From positions 1 through 44,928 of the forward strand of contig DASPKX010000093.1 in the NCBI GenBank assembly GCA_035627835.1: a DNA stretch of 44,928 bases, read 5' to 3'. Made by a program: the position numbers and the translations under genes. The stretch comes from DASPKX01 sp035627835. Lineage in GTDB: Bacteria > Verrucomicrobiota > Verrucomicrobiia > Limisphaerales > SXQI01. Below, piece by piece: positions 31,967-38,698 of this stretch. Each line of letters begins with the position of its first letter. Within the stretch, counting starts at the first letter, position 1. Below the pieces are notes generated by a model. It saw only the letters and a list, made by a program, of their open reading frames with translations. It ran no database searches and was not told where the DNA came from.

Positions 31967-34773
31967 TGGAGGGACGTGACTGCGGCGACGCAGCGGTTGC
32001 AAAGAGTGGGATGCGCCGCGAGGGACCCGACTTCAGGCTCCCAATGCCAGCAGCGTTCGCACTTTTTATGACTCTCCGGCACGCGTGAGGCCGAGATGGC
32101 TAACTCTGGCCCTTCGCTCATCGCGACTGCGGAAACGTTCAGCAGCTCGCGGAGATCTTCGTGAGCGCCGGCCAAGCCATTCATCGCCGCGGGAGTCGCC
32201 ACCTTCACCAAGGCTTCCAAGGCCTTGCCGATGGATCCGCTCTGGCGTTCCTTCTCCAGGGCGAGCAAGGCAGGCTCGCGCACCGCGAAGAGATTCTTCC
32301 AGGTGTCTTGTTCCTTCTGGTCACGGGTAAAGCCGAGCGGCTCCCACACGCTTAACAGAACAGATTCCGTCGGTTTGCCCGGAATAAACTGCCAGGCTTC
32401 GTCCGCGGTGAACGGAATCATCGGTGCGAGCAATTGGCAAAGCCGAGTCACCAGCATGTGGAGCGTGGTTTGGGTTGAGCGACGCTTCGCTGACTTGGCA
32501 GGGTCGGTGTAGAGACGATCTTTAACCAGGTCATGGTAGATCGCGGAAAGCTCCACAGCCGCAAATTGGCTGATCTTCTGGTAAACGACGTGGAACTCGA
32601 ACGCTTCGTAAGCGGCAGAAGCTTCCTTCTCAAGCTCCGAGAAGCGTTCCAGGATCCAGCGATCAAGCCCTGTTAAATCGTTCAACGCAACAGCGTCCGC
32701 TGCCGTGAAGTCATACAGATTTGAGAGCTGGTATCGCAGGGTATTCCGGAGCAAGCGATAGGTCTCAGCGACCTTCTCAATGCGCTGCTCGCTGACCACG
32801 ATGTCGTTGCGGTAATCCTGAGAGGCTACCCACAAACGAACGATGTCGGCGCCATACTTCTTTACGTAGGCCTCAGCGGTCTGGGGCTTCTCATAACCGC
32901 CCTGCCCTTGCTTGCTCTTCGAGATTTTCTCGCGATCCGCATCCACGAGGAAGCCGTGCGTGAGCACCGTCTTGAACGGCGGCGCACCGTTTCCGCCGAG
33001 GGAGAGCAGCAGTGAGGATTGGAACCAACCGCGATGTTGGTCGCTGCCTTCGAGATAGACGTCCGCTTGCCAGGCGCTTTTGCCAGCCTCTTTGTGCTGC
33101 AATTCGGCACGGCGCATCAACACGGAACGAGAGGAAGACCCTGAGTCAATCCAGACATCAAGGGTGTCCTGCGATTTGCTGGTGGCTTCAGCGCCGCTCC
33201 AGTTGGCAGGGCGCACCAAGGACCAAAGTTCTGCCGCTGATTTTTCAAACCAAACATTGGATCCGTGCTGCTCGACTAGCTTCGCGGTGTTGCGAACCAC
33301 TTCTGCGTTCAGGATGGCATTCCCCTGGGCATCGTAGAAGGCGGGGATCGGAACACCCCACGTGCGTTGACGCGAAATGCACCAATCGGGACGCGATTTT
33401 ACAGCGCCTTCAATTCGATTCTTGCCCCAGTCGGGCACCCAGTTCACCTCGTTGATGGCGGCAAGAGCTTTGGAGCGGAAGCCCTCATGGTCAACGTTGA
33501 TGAACCATTGATCCATCGCGCGAAAGATCACGGGAGTCTTGGAACGCCAGCAGAATGGATAGCTGTGAGGATACTTCTCCTGGAAGAGCAACAGATTGCG
33601 CTCGGTGAGAACTTCCAGAACAGCATCGTTCGCTTCGCTTCGGCCTTGTTTAGCGAGGATCGACTTCCCAATCAGCCGCTCGTCCAATTGTTGGTCCTCG
33701 GGCAGATCGTTCGTGCGCGCGAGTTTTCCATCGTCATCCACCGGTGAGTAGATGGGGAGCCCGGCTTTGATGCCGAGATGGTAATCGTCGGTGCCGTGTC
33801 CCGGCGCGATGTGGACGAACCCCGTGCCCGTGGTGTTCTCCACGAAAGTGTCGCCGACATGCATGCGGCCACGCCGATTGATGAATGGATGCTGATACTC
33901 GGCTTGCGAGAACTGCTCACCCTGCAGCGTTCGAATGATCTCGTAGTTATCCCAGCCGCACTTCTCCGCCACCTGCGGCAGCAGAGCCACTGACACCGTG
34001 TAGATCTCCTCGCCAACACGCACCTGGGCGTAATCGAACTTGGAGTTGTAAGCGATCCCCAGATTGGCCGGGAGCGTCCAGGGAGTCGTCGTCCAGATCA
34101 GCAGGAAGGTGTTTGGATGCCCGACGAGCGGGAACTTCACATACACGCTCTGCGAAACGTGATCGTTGTATTCGACCTCGGCTTCAGCCAACGCAGTGCG
34201 GCAAGGGATGCTCCAGTAAACCGGTTTCTTTCCGCGATAGACGAAGCCCTTCTCGACAAGGTCCGCGAACAGGCGCAGCTCGTCGGCTTCATATTCCTTG
34301 TCCAGAGTGAGATACGGGTTACCCCAATCACCCAAAACGCCGAGCCGCCGGAATTGGGTGCGCTGCAGGTCGATGTATTTGCGCGCGTAGGCGTCACACG
34401 CTTTGCGAATGCTGGCCGCATCGCTCGAAGTGTCCCCCGCTTTGCGCATTTCGTTGCTGACCTTGAACTCAATCGGCAAGCCATGGCAGTCCCAACCTGG
34501 CACATACGGCGCATTAAACCCGCGCAGTGTCTTATGCTTGATGATGAAATCTTTGAGGATCTTATTAAGGGCCGTGCCGATGTGGACATCGCCATTGGCG
34601 AATGGAGGGCCATCGTGCAGCACAAATTTCGGCGCATCCTTCCGGGCTTGCTGGATGCGCTCGTAAAGGCCGCTTTGCTCCCAGTCCGCGAGGCGCTGCG
34701 GCTCGCGCGTGACGAGATCCGCCTTCATCGAGAAGTCGGTCCGGGGCAGGTTCAGCGTATTCTTATAGTCCAT
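31963..34773 (-). CDS. ileS: isoleucyl-tRNA synthetase
   Basis: This 936-residue class I synthetase charges tRNA-Ile. The HIGH motif is HIGT (residues 64-67) in PFANGDVHIGTALNKILKD. The editing domain contains GTGFVHIAPGHGTDDYHLG. The active-site loop is KISKS in DADREKISKSKQ, the expected KMSKS variant. A C-terminal zinc site CERC...LCNRC (last 35 residues) is the type seen in the common bacterial IleS. The start MDYKNTLNLP is typical. No T-box or other tRNA-sensing leader could be seen upstream. The stop overlaps the methyltransferase start. Confidence 0.98.
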   Translation of the reverse strand: MDYKNTLNLPRTDFSMKADLVTREPQRLADWEQSGLYERIQQARKDAPKFVLHDGPPFANGDVHIGTALNKILKDFIIKHKTLRGFNAPYVPGWDCHGLPIEFKVSNEMRKAGDTSSDAASIRKACDAYARKYIDLQRTQFRRLGVLGDWGNPYLTLDKEYEADELRLFADLVEKGFVYRGKKPVYWSIPCRTALAEAEVEYNDHVSQSVYVKFPLVGHPNTFLLIWTTTPWTLPANLGIAYNSKFDYAQVRVGEEIYTVSVALLPQVAEKCGWDNYEIIRTLQGEQFSQAEYQHPFINRRGRMHVGDTFVENTTGTGFVHIAPGHGTDDYHLGIKAGLPIYSPVDDDGKLARTNDLPEDQQLDERLIGKSILAKQGRSEANDAVLEVLTERNLLLFQEKYPHSYPFCWRSKTPVIFRAMDQWFINVDHEGFRSKALAAINEVNWVPDWGKNRIEGAVKSRPDWCISRQRTWGVPIPAFYDAQGNAILNAEVVRNTAKLVEQHGSNVWFEKSAAELWSLVRPANWSGAEATSKSQDTLDVWIDSGSSSRSVLMRRAELQHKEAGKSAWQADVYLEGSDQHRGWFQSSLLLSLGGNGAPPFKTVLTHGFLVDADREKISKSKQGQGGYEKPQTAEAYVKKYGADIVRLWVASQDYRNDIVVSEQRIEKVAETYRLLRNTLRYQLSNLYDFTAADAVALNDLTGLDRWILERFSELEKEASAAYEAFEFHVVYQKISQFAAVELSAIYHDLVKDRLYTDPAKSAKRRSTQTTLHMLVTRLCQLLAPMIPFTADEAWQFIPGKPTESVLLSVWEPLGFTRDQKEQDTWKNLFAVREPALLALEKERQSGSIGKALEALVKVATPAAMNGLAGAHEDLRELLNVSAVAMSEGPELAISASRVPESHKKCERCWHWEPEVGSLAAHPTLCNRCVAAVTSLQ

Positions 34774-34939
34774 TGTTCATCGGCGACTGCCCCGCGCGAA
34801 GGAAAAACAGGCCAGAAGAAACAGCCTGGGTTCACCGCGCTGACAAGCGCCCGCGCAAACTAACAGCGGCCCGAAACGCCTGTCAACGAATGGCAACACA
34901 GCGAACTTACGTCCCGAACAGGGGCATTCGAGGGTCAAA

Positions 34940-35002
34940 CAGGAGCGCGGACATTCCTGTCCGCCGGTTCTTAGGAAAGCGGGTTGAAAACCCGCGCTCC
35001 TG
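34940..35002. repeat. compound palindromic element (two nested hairpins)
   Basis: The outer inverted arms are CAGGAGCGCGG (34940-34950) and CCGCGCTCCTG (34992-35002). Inside, the first hairpin has arms GCGGACA/TGTCCGC around a TTCC loop (34947-34964) and the second has arms GCGGGTT/AACCCGC around a GAA loop (34979-34995). The layout resembles REP-like mobile palindromes that recur in verrucomicrobial and planctomycete genomes; recurrence in this genome cannot be seen from one copy. Confidence 0.75.
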
Positions 35003-35210
35003 TCCCTGCTCCAGCGCCCTGCGGAAAACTAGCGTGCACAGCGTGCTTTAGCGTGTTTTGCTGGGGAATTAGCGTGTACACGATGGTGCACAAACTGTGC
35101 ACAGGACTGTGCGCGAAGCGTGAACAGAACATCAGAGTGAGTCCGGTTCGGAGAATGCAAACTCGATCCTAAATTGTGTGGAGTTCGGCGGCGGCGGGAG
35201 GAAAATATTC

Positions 35211-35228
35211 TTGTGTCAAAGTTGTGTC
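35211..35228 (+). repeat. direct repeat copy 1 (18 nt)
   Basis: The sequence TTGTGTCAAAGTTGTGTC occurs exactly at 35211-35228 and again at 35266-35283. Between them is another partial copy, AAAAGTTGTGTTTT. Each unit also carries an internal TTGTGTC duplication. Two copies are too few and too close for a CRISPR array. Confidence 0.8.
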
Positions 35229-35265
35229 TTTTTGCGGATTCCTTAGGAAAAGTTGTGTTTTAGGG

Positions 35266-35283
35266 TTGTGTCAAAGTTGTGTC
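35266..35283 (+). repeat. direct repeat copy 2 (18 nt)
   Basis: This is the second exact copy of TTGTGTCAAAGTTGTGTC, starting 55 nt after the start of copy 1. It could mark a duplication after insertion or a slippage product. Confidence 0.8.
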
Positions 35284-35394
35284 GATGCGGCCAAGCGCAG
35301 CCTGGATGGAGGAGGTTTCTCTGGAGCGGTGAACCATGGGCTCGGCTACGCAAACGACGGATTGTTCAACTTTCATGGAGGGCATCTTAGGATC

Positions 35395-35421
35395 GGGGTC
35401 CGACACAGGATGTCGGACCCC
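35395..35421. repeat. perfect 11-bp-arm palindrome
   Basis: The arms GGGGTCCGACA (35395-35405) and TGTCGGACCCC (35411-35421) flank a CAGGA loop. The hairpin is GC-rich and would be very stable in RNA or single-stranded DNA. It lies next to the dispersed phrase at 35442-35468. No T-tract follows, so it is not a standard terminator. Confidence 0.75.
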
Positions 35422-35441
35422 TCGAAAAGTTTTGAAGTTCC

Positions 35442-35468
35442 CGCAGAGATGCAGAGGACACTGAGAAG
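35442..35468 (+). repeat. dispersed-repeat phrase (GCAGAG periodic)
   Basis: The stretch CGCAGAGATGCAGAGGACAC followed by TGAGAAG has a repeating 'GCAGAG' unit with about nine-base period. Very similar 'cgcagagacgcagaggacacagag' phrases are scattered through many bacterial genomes, often near small genes or other repeats. The recognition is from memory of such sequences. Confidence 0.5.
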
Positions 35469-35503
35469 AAGCGAGGATTCGGAAAAACAGATAAACCACT
35501 CCG

Positions 35504-35626
35504 ATCGAACTCATTGAGAATCTCGTCGCGTTTCGAAGCGGACAACCGCAAGCGGCCGTTCCGATCAGCTTTAACAATCTGGGGCTCTCGAGAAGGATGA
35601 TCCATCCCGGAAAACTTACCGCCCAT
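35504..35626 (-). pseudogene. possible remnant of an IS66-type accessory gene (N-terminal helix-turn-helix)
   Basis: A short minus-strand frame encodes MDHPSREPQIVKADRNG, LRLSASKRDEILNEFDRSGLS, which resembles the N-terminus of small helix-turn-helix proteins from IS66-type elements ('R..R..a..R..iL.eFerSGlS...Fa'). After this the frame runs into the palindrome and dispersed-repeat phrase and the expected 'FA...G....T...W' part is missing. It looks like a broken 5' end. Confidence is low because only about 40 residues match. Confidence 0.4.
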
Positions 35627-35685
35627 CTCCTCGTCGCGAGAGGCACCTCGTGTGACGCTTACGCTCTTTACAAGTCAGTGCTGTT

Positions 35686-35967
35686 TCAAAGCGAGAGGCC
35701 GAGCCCCGTAACGAGGACCAGCACAAAAGCAACGGCCGTCCAGACCTGATTAGCGGGTCTGGGCTGCCGCTTTGCAATCTGGTAAGATACGATTAACGCT
35801 ATCGTGGATAGTAGAAATGCAGCAGTTCCTAGCCAGTCGCGACGGATGTCAATAGACCAGCGCGAAAGACCGTAAACCTCGTAAAGGAATAGAGCGGCTG
35901 CCGCCGCAGCGAGAACACTATGTCGGAAGATGTTCATTAGAATCCGAAAGTGATCAATGGGGCGCAT
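35686..35967 (-). CDS. small three-helix membrane protein, hypothetical
   Basis: This 93-residue protein has three hydrophobic helices: about 18-34, 46-64 and 76-92. Hydrophilic links between them include RRDWLG and AKRQPRPANQ. The arrangement looks like a genuine small membrane protein, but no family is recognised. Its ATG directly follows the TAG of the upstream transposase-like fragment with no gap. It may have been brought or exposed by the same rearrangement. The frame ends 18 or more bases inside the gene-poor stretch boundary. Confidence 0.5.
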   Translation of the reverse strand: MRPIDHFRILMNIFRHSVLAAAAAALFLYEVYGLSRWSIDIRRDWLGTAAFLLSTIALIVSYQIAKRQPRPANQVWTAVAFVLVLVTGLGLSL

Positions 35968-36249
35968 CTATACAGTTGATATTTGGCGAATGAGTTCATT
36001 CGCAAAGCGTCTTCGCTTAGCATCCGCCGCCATCCTCTGGCTGAACCTCTTCACAGCATTCGCTGCCGAATGATACTTAATCCCGGCGCGCGCCGCGACT
36101 TCCGTCCTGCGCATTCGTCCGTGCCGCACCGCAACGTGCATCAAAGCATCCCGACCCCAGTCCCGATGGCGGCCAGCCCACGCAGACCATGGTTCCCCTC
36201 GTGCCACTCGACTAAGAATTCCTTGTCTCACGCGGTTGCCATATAGCAC
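35968..36249 (-). pseudogene. C-terminal fragment of a REP-associated (IS200-like, Y1) transposase
   Basis: The 93-codon frame begins at a GTG directly after an in-frame TGA at 36250-36252. It contains GEPWSAWAGRHRDWGRDALMHVAVRHGRMRRTEVAARAGIKYHSAANAVKRFSQRM, which resembles the C-terminal DNA-binding helix-turn-helix of Y1-type 'REP-associated tyrosine transposases' in Verrucomicrobia. The catalytic HUH and tyrosine domain expected upstream is missing. The fragment is therefore a truncated relic. It is next to palindromic repeats that such transposases normally act on. Confidence 0.6.
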
Positions 36250-36360
36250 TCAAAGTCCTCGTGCCAGAAGCGGCTGCCTTATCGCTGAAAAGCCACAGGA
36301 GACTTCGTCGTCAATCAACCCATGGGACGCCATCCTGATCGGCTGTTAAACACCCATGGC

Positions 36361-37254
36361 TCAGTCAAAGAAAGGGAACAGTTTCCGCAGTTCTTCTTTA
36401 TCGGGGCGGCGGCCATATTCGCAGAGTTCGAAGCCTTCGGCGTGCTTGATGTTGGCCGCTTTTTCTTTGCCGTACCATTCTTCGAGGTGGGCTTTGAACA
36501 TCTGGGCTTGCGATTGGTAGCGGCGGGAGAAGTTTTGGCGGACGGCAGCGGTGCGTTCCTTTTGCTTGGCTGGCTCTTTCGGCACGAGTTCTTCGGAGCC
36601 GTTTGCGCCACCCTCATAGAACTGGGAAGGCATGGCATCCAGAGCATCAAGCTTTTTCTCAATGACTGGATCGATGTTCACCACCACGTCGGGTTTGAAG
36701 GGGTTCGGCTTTTGAAAGCGGTCTGGGTAATACATGAAGACGGGGTTGGTCTTCATGTGGGGAACGTCCGGGCAGAAGAACGGGACTGTGACCATGTAAG
36801 CAGCGTCCTGCACCAGGATGCCGGTGTAACGATGATCAGGGTGGTAATCGTTGGGACGCGGGCCGAGCACGATGTCCGCGTTCCACTCGCGAATGAGTTT
36901 GGTGAGGATCTTGCGGTTCTCAAGCGTGGGCAGCAGCTCGCCATCGTGGATGTCCAACACTTCTGTGGTGATCCCAAGGATTTTGGCGGCGGCTTCCACT
37001 TCAGCTTTGCGGCGTTTTGCCAGCGGCCCGCCTGCTTCCCGCCAGTGGCCGATGTCACCGTTGGTGACGGAGACGAACTTCACAGCGTGGCCTTTTGCTG
37101 CCCACATCGCAGCTGTTCCGCCGGCCTGCAATTCGCAGTCATCGGGATGCGCTCCGAAGGCAATGATCCGGAGCTTGCGCGCAGGCTCAGCAGCCAGCGA
37201 GCTGAGGCACAGGGCAAGTAAAAGATATAACCTGAGCAAGGGGCGTGGGTTCAT
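36361..37254 (-). CDS. PIG-L/LmbE family deacetylase, exported
   Basis: This 297-residue protein has an N-terminal signal peptide (hydrophobic LLRLYLLLALCLSSLAAEP). The LmbE fold begins with IIAFGAHPDDCELQAGGT (metal-binding His-Pro-Asp-Asp) and continues with VSVTNGDIGHW, DIVLGPRPNDYHPDHRYTG with the second histidine pair, and a long C-terminal helical region. Family members are zinc hydrolases that remove N-acetyl groups from sugars such as GlcNAc. The export signal suggests action on extracellular or cell-wall glycans. It stands alone, with hairpin repeats on its 5' side. Confidence 0.93.
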   Translation of the reverse strand: MNPRPLLRLYLLLALCLSSLAAEPARKLRIIAFGAHPDDCELQAGGTAAMWAAKGHAVKFVSVTNGDIGHWREAGGPLAKRRKAEVEAAAKILGITTEVLDIHDGELLPTLENRKILTKLIREWNADIVLGPRPNDYHPDHRYTGILVQDAAYMVTVPFFCPDVPHMKTNPVFMYYPDRFQKPNPFKPDVVVNIDPVIEKKLDALDAMPSQFYEGGANGSEELVPKEPAKQKERTAAVRQNFSRRYQSQAQMFKAHLEEWYGKEKAANIKHAEGFELCEYGRRPDKEELRKLFPFFD

Positions 37255-37415
37255 GGCACAGTTTTACGAATCTGTGCGAGGTTCTACAAACGAAATGGTT
37301 GCGCCTCGAAAGGCCTTCAGGAGCGGATTGTTGCGGTTGGAAGGTAAACCAAAACTGCTCGCACTTGATCGGCTGTATTCGGCGAGCCCGCTTCAGGTGG
37401 GCCTCCTCTCCCCGG

Positions 37416-37440
37416 CCCTCTCCTCCAGAGGAAGAGAGGG
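37416..37440. repeat. hairpin CCCTCTC/GAGAGGG
   Basis: The arms CCCTCTC (37416-37422) and GAGAGGG (37434-37440) flank CTCCAGAGGAA-like loop bases. 'Ctctcctccagaggaagagag' type hairpins are widespread dispersed motifs; here it is the first of three hairpins in a row. Confidence 0.6.
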
Positions 37441-37462
37441 AGAATATTATTGGGGCTGTTAA

Positions 37463-37494
37463 CCCAGGGCTTGCGCTTTGCGCTGCACCCTGGG
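37463..37494. repeat. hairpin CCCAGGG/CCCTGGG with inner GCGC stem
   Basis: The outer arms CCCAGGG (37463-37469) and CCCTGGG (37488-37494) surround an inner stem GCGC-TTT-GCGC (37473-37483). The phrase 'aacccagggc...ccctgggctacaa' recurs in many planctomycete and verrucomicrobial genomes (recalled). Confidence 0.65.
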
Positions 37495-37507
37495 CTACAA
37501 ATATGCC

Positions 37508-37520
37508 GCGCCTCCGGCGC
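37508..37520. repeat. hairpin GCGCC/GGCGC
   Basis: The short perfect hairpin GCGCC-TCC-GGCGC follows the previous hairpin by 13 nt and together they match the common 'ccctgggctacaaatatg...gcgcctccggcgct' layout. Confidence 0.6.
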
Positions 37521-37553
37521 TTATGACCTCGAAGGCTCACTGGCCACAAGGTT

Positions 37554-38654
37554 TCAGCAATGGGGTGAACTGTAGGGGAGGCCGTGGGCCTGGGCGACGG
37601 CCTGGTAGACGACCTTGCCATCCTGCACGTTGATGCCGCTGAGCAAGGCGGGGTTGCGTTCGCATGCGCCTTTTAGGCCGTTATCCGCGAGCATTTCCAC
37701 ATAACGGAAGGTCACGTTGGTTAGAGCCTGGGTCGCGGTGCGGGCGTAGGCTGCTGGCATGTTCGCCACGCAGTAATGGTTCACGCCTTCCTCAACGTAC
37801 ACAGGATCGTGGTGGGTGGTTGGGCGGGAGGTTTCGGCGCAGCCACCCTGGTCGATAGCGATGTCCACCAGCACGCTTCCGGGCCGCATGCGGCGGAGCA
37901 TTTGTCGATTGATCAGCTTCGGGGCTTTGGCGCCGGGAACGAGGACGGCGCCGATTAGCAGGTCCACATTGGGGAGAAGCTCCATCAAGTGCGCTTCGCT
38001 GGAATAGAGCGTATGCGCGGTGTGCAGACTGATGTCGAGGAAGCGCATGCGCTCCACATCGACTTCGAGAATGGTGACATCCGCGCCCAACCCTCCGGCC
38101 ATGCGCGCCGCGTTGATGCCTGAGACGCCTCCGCCGAGGATGACGACCCGGCCGGGCAGCACACCAGGCACACCCCCCAGGAGCACGCCGCTGCCTTGGG
38201 AATGCTTAGCGAGAAAATAGCCACCCACGATGATGGACATGCGGCCAGCGATCTCGCTCATTGGCTCCAGCAGAGGCAGCCGCCGGTTCACTTCGATAGT
38301 CTCGTAAGCGACGGCGGTGACGCCGCTTTTCATTAATGCGACGGTGAGTTCCCTGGCCGCAGCGAGGTGGAGGTAGGTGAAAAGAATTTGGCCGCTGCGC
38401 AGCAGGCCGCATTCACTCGGTTGCGGCTCTTTGACTTTGACGATCAACTCGGCGCGCTCGAAAACTTCGGTGTGGTCATCGACAATGATCGCCCCGGCCT
38501 GGCGATACTCCTCGTCCGGGTAGCCGGCCCCTGCCCCTGCGTTACGCTCCACTATGACTTCGTGCCCGCGCTTGATGAGTTGGTAAGCGGCGGACGGAAG
38601 CAGCCCGACCCTGAATTCCTGCGGTTTAATCTCCTTAGGCGCCCCGATAACCAT
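37554..38654 (-). CDS. ald: alanine dehydrogenase
   Basis: This enzyme of about 366 residues catalyses the NAD-dependent reversible deamination of L-alanine to pyruvate and ammonium. Motifs are MVIGAPKEIKPQEFRVGLLPSA, the substrate Lys in ELIVKVKEPQPSE, the catalytic His in FTYLHLAAARELT, the Rossmann motif GGGVSGINAARMAGGLGA and the conserved VDIAIDQGGCAETSRPTTH. The usual length is about 370. An upstream TTG at 38675 would add seven residues; the ATG at 38652-38654 gives the standard start. It is divergent from the SplB-like gene, with 44 bp between the starts. Confidence 0.95.
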   Translation of the reverse strand: MVIGAPKEIKPQEFRVGLLPSAAYQLIKRGHEVIVERNAGAGAGYPDEEYRQAGAIIVDDHTEVFERAELIVKVKEPQPSECGLLRSGQILFTYLHLAAARELTVALMKSGVTAVAYETIEVNRRLPLLEPMSEIAGRMSIIVGGYFLAKHSQGSGVLLGGVPGVLPGRVVILGGGVSGINAARMAGGLGADVTILEVDVERMRFLDISLHTAHTLYSSEAHLMELLPNVDLLIGAVLVPGAKAPKLINRQMLRRMRPGSVLVDIAIDQGGCAETSRPTTHHDPVYVEEGVNHYCVANMPAAYARTATQALTNVTFRYVEMLADNGLKGACERNPALLSGINVQDGKVVYQAVAQAHGLPYSSPHC

Positions 38655-38698
38655 GGCAAAAGCGTAGCGCCTCAACGGGCGCGGGGAAAGCGGAGCAG

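Larger units (their letters stand above)
34774..35685. other. gene-poor, repeat-rich intergenic stretch
   Basis: About 900 bp have no convincing intact gene. It contains a compound palindrome (34940-35002), a small inverted repeat GTGCACA-AAC-TGTGCAC (35086-35102), two exact copies of an 18-nt repeat (35211-35228 and 35266-35283), an 11-bp arm palindrome (35395-35421), a common dispersed-repeat phrase (35442-35468), and a possible decayed helix-turn-helix remnant (35504-35626, minus). Short frames on both strands show none of the features of real genes. Composition and structure suggest an insertion hot spot with decayed elements. Confidence 0.7.
37255..37553. other. intergenic stretch with three hairpins
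   Basis: This 299-bp gap between ald and the PIG-L gene, which lies downstream in the transcription direction, has no plausible gene. It contains three inverted repeats at 37416-37440, 37463-37494 and 37508-37520, described separately. No clear promoter for the PIG-L gene was recognised. Confidence 0.65.

Noticed and set aside
34117..34863. 248-codon plus-strand frame over ileS 5' part
   Set aside because: The HIGH region of IleS is on the other strand and fixes the coding strand.
34774..34940. T-box or other leader for ileS
   Set aside because: No T-box sequence, specifier stem or terminator/antiterminator pair could be seen.
35211..35283. Possible CRISPR array
   Set aside because: There are only two exact copies of an 18-nt unit, with no regular spacers and no cas genes nearby.
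35176..35646. Two overlapping frames of 113 and 128 codons on opposite strands
   Set aside because: They run through palindromes and dispersed-repeat phrases and lack protein-like features. Only the small IS66-like stretch was kept as a remnant.
36322..37221. 299-codon plus-strand frame over the PIG-L gene
   Set aside because: Although long, it is antisense to a gene with a signal peptide and AHPDD/HPDH motifs.
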